Source: Marinovum sp048263515 (GTDB taxonomy: Bacteria; Pseudomonadota; Alphaproteobacteria; Rhodobacterales; Rhodobacteraceae). From it: 64,000 bases of DNA. How positions within the stretch are numbered: position 1 is the first letter of the stretch; the number at the start of each line of letters is the position of its first letter. The notes beneath the pieces were generated by a model. That model was not told where the DNA came from. It worked only from the letters and a program-made list of their open reading frames with translations, and did no database searches. Positions 43,817-51,377 of the stretch are shown one piece after another. The stretch covers positions 372,001 to 436,000 of the forward strand of contig NZ_JBLXEC010000001.1 in assembly GCF_048263515.1 (NCBI RefSeq), read 5' to 3'. Position numbers and translations under genes: made by a program.

Positions 43817-44468
43817 GTTTTTTCTCCAGTTTCGCGCCGAGGCGGGACAGGGGGTAGGACAGCATGAAGTACGCCACGAGGATCACGCCAAAGGACACGC
43901 CGGCGGAAAAGCCGCGGTTGTTGAAGACCTTGCCGACATAGGTGAGCTCGATCACCCCGATCTGCGAGGCCAGCGCGCTGTCCTTGATGAAGAGGATGAA
44001 GAAGCCGAAGGCCGGCGGCAGGATCACTGTCCAGGCCTGCGGCAGCACCACGTAGCGGATGGTTTGCAGCAGGGTGAAATTCATCGTCTCGGCGGCGTGC
44101 CACTGGTTGGAATGCACCGATTGCAGCCCGGCGCGCACGATCTCCGCCAGAAAGGCGGTGCCGATCAGCACGACGGTCACGCAGCCCACAGTGAAGGTCG
44201 AGACATCAAGCCCGCTGAACTGAAATATGAAGAAACACAGCATCAGCGTGACAAGAAAGGGCACCCGGCGGAAGAATTCGGTGAACACCAGCGCCAGCGC
44301 CCGCAGGGGCAGGGTGAGCGGCCCGGTGGTCAGCCGCGCCACGGCCAGCGCGGTGCCGAAAAGACCGCCAAGGATGCAGCCAAGGGCAGAGAGCGCGAAG
44401 GTGGTTCCCATGCCCTTGAGCAGGAATATCACGTTGTAATAGGTAAGGAGTTCGGCCAGTTCGCTCAT
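43794..44468 (-). CDS. Polar amino-acid ABC transporter permease 2 (module B)
   Basis: Permease of 224 residues, about five transmembrane helices, with FFRRVPFLVTLMLCFF and the EAA loop WHAAETMNFTLLQTIRYVVLPQAWTVILPP. The ATG at 44468 overlaps the stop of the other permease gene as ATGA; a GTG lies one codon earlier. Together the two permeases make a heterodimeric channel, unlike the single permease of module A. Confidence 0.87.
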   Translation of the reverse strand: MSELAELLTYYNVIFLLKGMGTTFALSALGCILGGLFGTALAVARLTTGPLTLPLRALALVFTEFFRRVPFLVTLMLCFFIFQFSGLDVSTFTVGCVTVVLIGTAFLAEIVRAGLQSVHSNQWHAAETMNFTLLQTIRYVVLPQAWTVILPPAFGFFILFIKDSALASQIGVIELTYVGKVFNNRGFSAGVSFGVILVAYFMLSYPLSRLGAKLEKKLGSSRTR

Positions 44469-45142
44469 CACACCACCCTCATTTTCGCGCGAAAGGCAAA
44501 GCGGCCGAAAAGCGCCAGCAGGACCGAGGCGACCAGCGTGACCACCACGTAGATCACCGCCACGATCGAGAAGACCTCAAGCGAGCGAAAGGTTTCGCTG
44601 TTGATGTTGAAGGCGCGGCCGGTCAATTCCTCGACCCCGAAGATCGCCGCCATCGAGGTGCCAAGCGTCATCAGGATGTAGTGGTTGGACAGCGGCGGAA
44701 ACAGCACCTTGGCCACATGCGGCAGGATCACGTAGCGGATCTGCTGCCAGCGGGAAAAGCCCAGCACTTCGGCGGCTTCCATCTCGCTTTGGCGACGGCT
44801 TTCGAAACCGGCGCGCTGGATCTCGGTCAGGTAGGCGCCGGCATTCAGCGTCATGCCCAGCAGCACTGCCATGTAGGAGCTGAGGAAGATGCCCATGTCC
44901 GGCAGGGCGAAATAGAGGAAGTAGATTTGCACCAGCTGCGGCGTGTTGACGAAGAACACCACGTAGGCATTGACCCCGTGTCGCATCCAGCCACCGCCGA
45001 ATGTCTTGACTGCGGCACAGGCGGTGCCGATCAACATGCCGCCGCAAAAGGCGAGAAAGGCGATCTGCAGGCTGAGCCACGCGCCCTTCAGGAGATAGGG
45101 GAGGTAGGGCCAGACCTGGCCGTACTGGAAAGTATAGTCCAT
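44468..45142 (-). CDS. Polar amino-acid ABC transporter permease 1 (module B)
   Basis: Permease of 224 residues with FVNTPQLVQIYFLYFALP (the family RGTPxxVQ region) and the EAA loop MEAAEVLGFSRWQQIRYVILPHVAKVLFPPLSNHYI. It lies 80 bp after the binding-protein gene, across a GC-rich hairpin, and is coupled to permease 2. Confidence 0.88.
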   Translation of the reverse strand: MDYTFQYGQVWPYLPYLLKGAWLSLQIAFLAFCGGMLIGTACAAVKTFGGGWMRHGVNAYVVFFVNTPQLVQIYFLYFALPDMGIFLSSYMAVLLGMTLNAGAYLTEIQRAGFESRRQSEMEAAEVLGFSRWQQIRYVILPHVAKVLFPPLSNHYILMTLGTSMAAIFGVEELTGRAFNINSETFRSLEVFSIVAVIYVVVTLVASVLLALFGRFAFRAKMRVV

Positions 45143-45173
45143 CGATTACCCGTATGTGCCAGTCCGAAGGCAA

Positions 45174-45201
45174 GGCCCCCGCGGCACAGCCGGCGGGGAC
45201 C
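45174..45201 (-). promoter_or_regulatory. Intercistronic hairpin after the module B binding-protein gene
   Basis: GGCCCCCGC (45174-45182) pairs with GCGGGGACC (45193-45201) with one mismatch and a 10-nt loop, between binding-protein and permease genes. It matches the placement of hairpins in the other two ABC operons of this window. Confidence 0.5.
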
Positions 45202-45222
45202 CTGATTGCGCTGGGAGAGAAT

Positions 45223-46041
45223 TCAGAACCAGGGCGACATCTCGACGTCGCGGATCATCGGGCGTTCGAACCACTTGACCCAGAGATCGTCGACCACACC
45301 ATCGCGGTGCAGTTCAAAGATCGCCACGTTGAGCCAGTCTTTCAGGCCGGTGCTGCCCTTGGCGACGCCGAGTGCGCAGTAGTAGATGTCGACCGGGGTC
45401 TCGACGACCTTCCACGCGACGTCATGCTTGTTCATGTGTTCGCCGACGAAATCCACCACGTCGAGCATCGCGTCGCCGCGACCCTGGGCCAGTGCGCGGA
45501 TCACGTCAGGGTAGTTGTCGAGCAGCAGCACCTCGGCCTCGGGCAGGTTTTCCTCGATGAACTTTACCGGGGTGGAGCCACGCACCTGCACCATCGTCAC
45601 GTCGGAGGTGTTCAATTCTTTCCAGTCGCTGTACCCCTTCTCCTCGGTGGTCAGCACGCCGAAGACCTCGGTATGCACGGGCAGGGTGAAGTCGATCACC
45701 TTGGCGCGCTCGGGGTTGCGGGTCATGGCACCCATGACAATGTCGATCTTGCCGCTGGCGACAAAGGGGATGCGGTCGGGCGATCCGACCTGAACGACTT
45801 CGAGCTCGACGCCCAGCATGTCGGCGATCTTTTGCGAGAAATCGACGTCGAAGCCTGCGATCTGGTTTGTGTCGTCATAGATGCCGAGCGGCGGCAGTGT
45901 CGGGTTCACACCGACCTTGAGCGTGCCTGAGGACAGGATTTCATCCAGCGACCGGGCCTCCGCCGTGCCGGGCAGAAGCATGGATGCAGAGAGAAGTGCG
46001 CCCACCCCGGCGACCATCGCGCGCTTGAAAAAAGTCATCAT
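45223..46041 (-). CDS. Polar amino-acid ABC transporter substrate-binding protein (module B)
   Basis: SBP_bac_3 protein of 272 residues with signal peptide ending near PGTAEA. Typical blocks are GTLKVGVNPTLPPLGIYDDTNQIAGFDVDFSQKIADMLG, IDIVMGAMTRNPERAKVIDFTLPV and QGRGDAMLDVV. It is first in the leftward operon and divergent from the tripartite dehydrogenase operon. Sequence differs strongly from the module A binding protein, so the two importers probably take different ligands. Confidence 0.88.
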   Translation of the reverse strand: MMTFFKRAMVAGVGALLSASMLLPGTAEARSLDEILSSGTLKVGVNPTLPPLGIYDDTNQIAGFDVDFSQKIADMLGVELEVVQVGSPDRIPFVASGKIDIVMGAMTRNPERAKVIDFTLPVHTEVFGVLTTEEKGYSDWKELNTSDVTMVQVRGSTPVKFIEENLPEAEVLLLDNYPDVIRALAQGRGDAMLDVVDFVGEHMNKHDVAWKVVETPVDIYYCALGVAKGSTGLKDWLNVAIFELHRDGVVDDLWVKWFERPMIRDVEMSPWF

Positions 46042-46146
46042 GAGTCAGTGTTCCCTGTTTTTGTTTGACGGTGCAGCAAACTCTATTGTTCACTCTGCAC
46101 TCAGCCTGTATACAAAACTCATACAAGTAAACAACTTTCTTGAGAC
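46042..46146. promoter_or_regulatory. Divergent promoter of module B with GTATAC site
   Basis: A 105-bp A+T-rich spacer between the importer and the dehydrogenase operons. It holds CTGTATACAAAACTCATACAAG: a GTATAC palindrome at 46108-46113, and the TATACAA half repeated as CATACAA 11 bp later. This is likely the operator for one of the GntR/FCD regulators in the island. Confidence 0.55.
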
Positions 46147-46440
46147 ATGCTGGGACGGGCGCTTTCAAAGATGATGGAAAATAAGGCAATTCAGATGGTT
46201 GTAGACGGAAAACCAGTCGATTGCGTGGCCGGCCAGACAGTGGCGGGGGCGCTTCTGGCGCGGGGCATCTACCGGTTTCGCGTCTCTCCGGATGCGGGCA
46301 CGCCGCGCGGGCCTTTCTGCATGATGGGCGCCTGTCAGGAATGCGCGATCGAGATCGACGGGGTGATTCGCCGCGCCTGCCAGACGCCGGTGGCGACGGG
46401 CATGGTGTTGCGTCTGCGCGGCGCGGGGGCTGCGGAATGA
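46147..46440 (+). CDS. [2Fe-2S]-binding small subunit of tripartite dehydrogenase (HcnA-like)
   Basis: A 97-residue protein equal to the N-terminal domain of the fused enzyme at 37798. The Fe-S motif is Cys58-x4-Cys63-x2-Cys66 and Cys78 (FCMMGACQECAIEIDG). ATG 46147 or the ATG at 46171 could be the start; neither has a strong ribosome site. The stop overlaps the next gene by 4 nt. It is the electron-transfer subunit of an HCN synthase/opine oxidase/D-hydroxyproline dehydrogenase-type complex. Confidence 0.82.
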   Translation: MLGRALSKMMENKAIQMVVDGKPVDCVAGQTVAGALLARGIYRFRVSPDAGTPRGPFCMMGACQECAIEIDGVIRRACQTPVATGMVLRLRGAGAAE

Positions 46441-47834
46441 ACGCATCGCATGACGTGATTGTCATCGGCGCGGGGCCGGCGGGTGGCGAGGCGGCGCTGG
46501 CGGCGTCGGACGCAGGATTGCGGGTGGCGCTGATCGACGAAGGCCCGGCGCCGGGCGGTCAGGTCTGGCGCGCGCCGCGCACCGTGCAGGCGCAGGTGGC
46601 CGCCGCAACCGATGCCGATGGCCGACAGGGCCAAGCGCTGCGAAAGCGGCTGCGGGAGTCGTCGGTCGATCTTCTGGCCGGGGCCGAGGTCTGGGATGCC
46701 GGCCCGGGGTTCTTGGTGCAGTGCCTTGCAGAGCAGGGCAACCGCGAGTTGCAGGCACCGCGCCTGATCCTGGCCACCGGTGCGATCGAGCGGGTGCTGC
46801 CCTTTCCGGGGTGGACGACCCCGGGCGTCTTTGGTCTGGCCGCGGCGACTGCGATCATGAAGGCGGAAAAGATCCTGCCGGGCAAGGAGATCGTGATCGC
46901 CGGACAGGGGCCGCTGCTGATTGCTGTTGCGGCCAAGGCGCTTGAGCTGGGTCTGCGTCCGCGCGCGATTGTCGACCGCGCAGGTCGGGGCGATTGGCTG
47001 CGTGCGGCGTCGGGCTTCGTCGCCCTGCCCATGATGCTGACGCGTGGCGCGCAGTGGATGGCGCGGCTGGCGGCGGCACGGGTTCCGATCCTGCGGCAGA
47101 GCGCGATCGTGGCCGCAGGGGGCGATCCGGTACTGGGTCGCGTCACGGTGCGGCATCTGCCAAGCGGCCGCCAAACCGAAATTGCCGCAGATACGCTCTA
47201 TATCGGCAACGGGCTGACCCCGGCGGACGAGTTGCACCGGCTTCTTGGTGCGGCACAAACCCGTGACCGGCTGCGCGGCGGGTATCGCACTGAGGTTGAC
47301 CCCGATCAACGGACCTCGGTGCCGGGGCTGTACGCGGCGGGCGATGGCGCGGGGGTGCATGGCGCATTGCCTTCGGTCTATCAGGGGCAGATTGCCGGGC
47401 TCGCGGCGGCGCGCGATCATGGCGCCCTGAGCGCAGAAGCTTTCGCGGCACGTTCCCGGTCTGCACGCCGTCGCCTGACGCGGGCCCGGCGCTTTGCCGA
47501 TGCCTCGTGCCGGCTGATGGCCTTTCCCGAGGATGATCTGGCGCACATGCCGTCGGACTGTGTTGTGTGCCGGTGCGAGGACGTGCGGCGTTCGGACATC
47601 GATGCGGCGGTGGCCGCTGGCGCCGCCGACATGAACCAGCTCAAGCATTTCACGCGCCTTGGCATGGGGCCGTGCCAGGGCCGGATGTGCGGATTGAACG
47701 CCGCCGGGATCCTGGCGCTTGAGGGTGACCTGCGGTTCACGCCCCGCGCACCCGTGCGCCCGGTCAGCATGGACCGGCTGATCGGCGAGTTCGATTATTC
47801 CGACATTCCCGTTCCGAAACCTGCGCCGCTATGA
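46437..47834 (+). CDS. FAD/NAD-binding subunit of tripartite dehydrogenase with BFD-like Fe-S motif (HcnB-like)
   Basis: A 465-residue flavoprotein with IGAGPAG at 10-16, LATGAIERVLPFPGW, a second nucleotide fold (VIAGQGPLLIAVAAKALELG) and the FAD-end motif GLYAAGDGAGVHGA. The C-terminal Fe-S motif is Cys378-x-Cys380 with Cys413-x4-Cys418, the same 32-residue spacing as in the fused enzyme. It corresponds to the middle part of that fusion. Starts and ends in ATGA overlaps. Confidence 0.87.
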   Translation: MNASHDVIVIGAGPAGGEAALAASDAGLRVALIDEGPAPGGQVWRAPRTVQAQVAAATDADGRQGQALRKRLRESSVDLLAGAEVWDAGPGFLVQCLAEQGNRELQAPRLILATGAIERVLPFPGWTTPGVFGLAAATAIMKAEKILPGKEIVIAGQGPLLIAVAAKALELGLRPRAIVDRAGRGDWLRAASGFVALPMMLTRGAQWMARLAAARVPILRQSAIVAAGGDPVLGRVTVRHLPSGRQTEIAADTLYIGNGLTPADELHRLLGAAQTRDRLRGGYRTEVDPDQRTSVPGLYAAGDGAGVHGALPSVYQGQIAGLAAARDHGALSAEAFAARSRSARRRLTRARRFADASCRLMAFPEDDLAHMPSDCVVCRCEDVRRSDIDAAVAAGAADMNQLKHFTRLGMGPCQGRMCGLNAAGILALEGDLRFTPRAPVRPVSMDRLIGEFDYSDIPVPKPAPL

Positions 47835-48967
47835 CCCAGATGGCTTTCGATCTGGCCGTCATCGGCGGCGGCATCCAAGGCGCGAGCGTGGCACTTTTCG
47901 CGGCGCGCGAAGGGATGCGCGTGGTGCTGTTCGATCAGGGCGCGCTGGCGCGGCAGGCTTCGGGGACGAACGCCGGCACGCTGACCATGCAGATGACCCG
48001 TGCGGCCTTGATCCCCTATGCGCTCAAGGCGCATGAGATGTGGGTCAAGGCACCGGAGTGGCTGGGCCACGACGTGGGCGTGGTGGCCTGCGACGGGCTG
48101 TCACTGGCCTTTACCGAGGCCGAGGAAGAGATCCTGTCGCAACGTGCCGAGGCGCGGAGCGCCGCCGGTGCGCCGATCCGGCTGGTCTCGCCGCAAGAGG
48201 CTGCCCGGATCGAGCCGGGGGTGAATCCTGCCATCCGCATGGCGAGCCATTGTTCGGTCGACGGCTATGCCAACGCCTATCTTACCGGGCTGGCCTATCG
48301 CCGGGCGCTGGTCGAGGCTGGGGTGGACCTGCGTGAATACACGCCCGTTTCCGGCGTTTCGCCCTTGGGGCATGGCTATGACATTCGGTCCGACCGGGGC
48401 GGTTTCGCGGCCAGTCAGGTGGTCCTGGCAGGCGGTGTCTGGATCGAGCCGATGCTGAAGTGGCTGGGGATCGACCTGCCGATCAAGACGCTGATCAACC
48501 AGCTTGCGGTGACCGAGCGCGCGGCGCCGGTGATGCGCACGGTGCTGGGGATTGCCAGCGGGCTCTTGTCGCTCAAACAATATCCGCATGGCACCGTGGT
48601 GATCGGCGGCGGTTGGCAGGGGGTGGGCGACCGTGCCAGCGGCACCCATCGTGCCACCGCCGCCAGCGCCGTGGGCAATGCGCTGCTCGCCGTGCATGCC
48701 ATCCCGGCGCTGCGGCACAGTCGTATCGTCCGCATCTGGACCGGGTTCGAGGCGGAAACCGCCGATGCATTGCCCGCCGTCGGCCCGGTGCCGGGCCATC
48801 CCGGTGCCTGGGTGATCGGCTCGGTCCACTCGGGCTATACCAGCGCGCCCTACGTGGCCCGGTGCCTGACCCAGGCCATCCTGGGGCAAACCCCCGAGAT
48901 GCCCCTTTTCCCCATCGACCGGCTTCTGCCCGGCCAAGGCTCCCTCAACGAAAGAGATCGCACGTGA
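47831..48967 (+). CDS. FAD-dependent D-amino-acid-oxidase-type catalytic subunit (HcnC-like)
   Basis: DAO-superfamily flavoprotein of 378 residues with VIGGGIQGASVALFAA at the N-terminus, ASGTNAGTLTMQ, and the C-terminal FAD region PGAWVIGSVHSGYTSAP. It is the presumed substrate-oxidising subunit, matching residues 568-942 of the fused enzyme. ATGA and GTGA overlaps link it to both neighbours. Substrate could be a D-amino acid, opine, cyclic imino acid or N-alkyl glycine. Confidence 0.85.
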   Translation: MTQMAFDLAVIGGGIQGASVALFAAREGMRVVLFDQGALARQASGTNAGTLTMQMTRAALIPYALKAHEMWVKAPEWLGHDVGVVACDGLSLAFTEAEEEILSQRAEARSAAGAPIRLVSPQEAARIEPGVNPAIRMASHCSVDGYANAYLTGLAYRRALVEAGVDLREYTPVSGVSPLGHGYDIRSDRGGFAASQVVLAGGVWIEPMLKWLGIDLPIKTLINQLAVTERAAPVMRTVLGIASGLLSLKQYPHGTVVIGGGWQGVGDRASGTHRATAASAVGNALLAVHAIPALRHSRIVRIWTGFEAETADALPAVGPVPGHPGAWVIGSVHSGYTSAPYVARCLTQAILGQTPEMPLFPIDRLLPGQGSLNERDRT

Positions 48968-49917
48968 CAGATACCGCCGCACCGCTCGATGTTCCCGGCC
49001 TGACAGGCATTCATGCCGCCACCCTTTGCCCATTGACCCGCGACGGGGCCGTGTCGGAGGCAGAGCTGGCCGCCCACGCGGGGCGCATCGCGCGCGCCGA
49101 GGGGATTGGCGGGCTGCTGATCAACGGTCATGCAGGTGAGGGAGGGCTGATGTCGCCGGACGAGCGGCGGCGCGTGACCGAGGTGGTGCGCGCGGCGGTG
49201 CCCGCCGAGAGTTTCCTGACCGTGGGCGTGACCTCGGAATCCACTGCCGCCGCCACGCAAGAGGCCGAGGACGCCGCCCGTGCCGGGGCTGATGCGGTGC
49301 TGCTGTTTCCGCCCAATCACTGGGCGATGGGCGTAGATCCGGGCATCGTTGTTGAACATCACCGCGCCGTTGCGCAGGCCTGCGGCTTGCCAATTGTGCT
49401 CTACAAGGCGCCGTTGGGCTGGGGGCACCTGTCCTATGACGTCGACCTGCTGGCGCGGCTGTGCCAGATCGAGGCAGTCGCAGGGATCAAGGAAGGCGCC
49501 TGGGACGTCGCGGCCTACGAAGAGCTGCGGCGGCGGATCAAGGCAGAGCGTCCCGGCGTGTCGGTCATGGCCTCGGGCGATGAACACCTGTTTGCCTGCT
49601 ACCAGATCGGCACCGATGGCAGCCAGGTCTCTCTCGCCGCCATCGTACCGGAGCTTGTCACCGGGCTCTTTGCTGCCTGCACCGCCGGAGACTGGGGCCG
49701 GGCACGGGACCTTCACGATGCGATCTATCCGCTGTCGCGCGAAATCTACCGTCGCGCGCCGGCCTATCTGGCCAACGCCCGGCTCAAGGCTGGCCTGCAC
49801 CTGCAAGGCCATATCGCAAGCGACCGGATGAAACGTCCGATGCGGGAATTGGCCCCCGAAGAAATCGACCGCCTGCGCGCGGTCCTGGCACTTGCGTGCG
49901 AAAGGGCACAGGCATGA
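48964..49917 (+). CDS. DapA-family lyase, module B
   Basis: Dihydrodipicolinate synthase superfamily protein of 317 residues, with catalytic Tyr147 (IVLYKAP) and Schiff-base Lys176 (GIKEG). The GSTGE loop of the module A protein is GHAGE here (55-59), so the carboxylate pocket differs. Start GTG overlaps the DAO gene stop by 4 nt. It probably processes the oxo or imino acid made by the tripartite dehydrogenase. Confidence 0.83.
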   Translation: MTDTAAPLDVPGLTGIHAATLCPLTRDGAVSEAELAAHAGRIARAEGIGGLLINGHAGEGGLMSPDERRRVTEVVRAAVPAESFLTVGVTSESTAAATQEAEDAARAGADAVLLFPPNHWAMGVDPGIVVEHHRAVAQACGLPIVLYKAPLGWGHLSYDVDLLARLCQIEAVAGIKEGAWDVAAYEELRRRIKAERPGVSVMASGDEHLFACYQIGTDGSQVSLAAIVPELVTGLFAACTAGDWGRARDLHDAIYPLSREIYRRAPAYLANARLKAGLHLQGHIASDRMKRPMRELAPEEIDRLRAVLALACERAQA

Positions 49918-50660
49918 GACAGACTTTCGGTGAAACGCGCTCGGCATTTGCAAAGAAACATGCGGTCATCAGCCGAGACAGCCATGAACGGGTCACTTTG
50001 CCGCTTTGGCCCGGCTGTGCACTGGTTCACCTGATCACCCCGGCGCTCGGGGCCGAGTTCACCTTTTTCCTGGTTCGCACGCAGGAGGAGACGAGGATTG
50101 GCGCGGCAAGAGCGGATGTTGAACGGTTCGTGCTGCACCGCGCGGGCGGCGTGGCGATTGATCTGGATGGCGCTGGCCCCGAGGCTCTGCCGCATGAAGG
50201 CTATGCATTTCTGCCTGCGGGGTGCCAACATGCGCTGAAACTGGGGGCGGGGTCCGAAGTACTTGTTCTCGAACGGTGCTACAGGCCGATGGAGGGCACG
50301 CCGCCGCCAGCGCCCGTGGTGTCATCCATCCCGCAAGCCGCGGCGCAACCGATGAAGGGTGACGACCGCCTGATGCTGCAGAAACTGCTGCCTGACGGCG
50401 CAGGTTTCGACATGGAAATCAACGTAATGGATTTCGCCCCCGGGGCCAGCCTGCCCTATGTCGAGACCCATTTCATGGAACATGGGCTCATGCTGCTGGA
50501 CGGCGGCGGGATCTATCGGCTTGAGGACGCCTGGTATCCGGTGGCCGCCGGTGATGCGATATGGATGGGCCCCTACTGCCCGCAGTGGTTCGGGGCCATC
50601 GGGCCGGGAAACGCACGCTATCTCATCTACAAGAACTGGAACCGCGAACCGCTGGGCTGA
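49914..50660 (+). CDS. Bicupin, (S)-ureidoglycine aminohydrolase family (AllE-like)
   Basis: Two-domain cupin of 248 residues closely resembling (S)-ureidoglycine aminohydrolase. The manganese ligands of that enzyme are all present in the second cupin: Glu184, His186, His190 (ETHFMEH) and Gln224 (PQWFG). Flanking AGDAIWMGPYCPQWFGA and YLIYKNWNREPL are also conserved. In that family it releases ammonia from ureidoglycine. No allantoate amidohydrolase or ureidoglycolate gene is nearby, so it may act on a different ureido or amino compound here. Its ATG overlaps the dapA-type stop; it ends the module B operon. Confidence 0.78.
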   Translation: MRQTFGETRSAFAKKHAVISRDSHERVTLPLWPGCALVHLITPALGAEFTFFLVRTQEETRIGAARADVERFVLHRAGGVAIDLDGAGPEALPHEGYAFLPAGCQHALKLGAGSEVLVLERCYRPMEGTPPPAPVVSSIPQAAAQPMKGDDRLMLQKLLPDGAGFDMEINVMDFAPGASLPYVETHFMEHGLMLLDGGGIYRLEDAWYPVAAGDAIWMGPYCPQWFGAIGPGNARYLIYKNWNREPLG

Positions 50661-50663
50661 CCT

Positions 50664-51341
50664 TCAGGTGAATTGCTCGAGCGAATAGGAAATGAGACTG
50701 CCGATGTGGGCATCGACCGCGCGTCGGGCCCAGTCGGCATCTTCGGCGTCAAGCGCATCAAGAATTTCCAGGTGCTGCGCATGGTCCGCCTCGACCCGTT
50801 GCCGGATATCCGCCACCTCGAAGAGCCGCGTGGTGACGCGCAGGCGTTCGATCACGCCGTACATCACCTGATTGCCGGAATGATATCCAAACAGCCGGTG
50901 CAGTTTGTCATCGCAGTTCCAATGCGCGCGGGTGTGTTCGCGGTCGTCCCGCGTACTGTGCAACGCCTCGATCTCCTGGCGCATCTCGGTCAGTTCGGCC
51001 TTTGGCACCCGGATCGCGGCCAGCGCTGCCGCTTCGGGTTCGATGATGCGCCGCATCTTCAGACTTTGCATATATTCGGTGAAATCCACCTGCCGCACCA
51101 TAAAGGAGCGGCCGGCGTTTTTCTGAAGCATGCCTTCGCCTTCGAGCCGCAACAGCGCCTCGCGCAGCGGGGTCCGCGACACGCCCAGCGTTTCGGCAAG
51201 GCGCTCTTCCGTGATCACCTGTCCCCCGATCAGATCGCGATTGCGGATCATCTCGTTCAGGCGCTGGCGCACCTGCTCGGACAGGGCGCTGGTGCGCTTG
51301 CGCGGGGTGACATTGACCGGGTCGTTGATCTCTCGGCTCAT
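50664..51341 (-). CDS. GntR-family (FCD subfamily) regulator 3
   Basis: FCD-type regulator of 225 residues with wHTH (SEQVRQRLNEMIRNRDLIGGQVITEERLAETLGVSRTPLREALLRLEGEGML) and an FCD domain (HRLFGYHSGNQVM, HLEILDALDAEDADWA). Start ATG 51341 has GGAGG at 6-nt spacing. It is related to the other two regulators but more divergent. It lies 36 bp downstream of the hydantoinase gene in the same direction and ends 3 bp from the stop of the rightward module B operon. Confidence 0.87.
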   Translation of the reverse strand: MSREINDPVNVTPRKRTSALSEQVRQRLNEMIRNRDLIGGQVITEERLAETLGVSRTPLREALLRLEGEGMLQKNAGRSFMVRQVDFTEYMQSLKMRRIIEPEAAALAAIRVPKAELTEMRQEIEALHSTRDDREHTRAHWNCDDKLHRLFGYHSGNQVMYGVIERLRVTTRLFEVADIRQRVEADHAQHLEILDALDAEDADWARRAVDAHIGSLISYSLEQFT

Positions 51342-51377
51342 GCGCGCCTCCTGCACCAAGACGGGGAACGGTCGAAT

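Noticed and set aside
46147..48967. Hydrogen cyanide synthase (hcnABC)
   Set aside because: Same family, but coupling to DapA, cupin and an amino-acid importer points to catabolism. The family is mostly not cyanogenic.
37798..49917. Assignment of the island as a hydroxyproline (Lhp) pathway
   Set aside because: DapA and tripartite dehydrogenase fit, but no hydroxyproline epimerase and no 2-oxoglutarate-semialdehyde dehydrogenase gene is present, and hydantoinase, PTER-like and bicupin genes do not belong to it.
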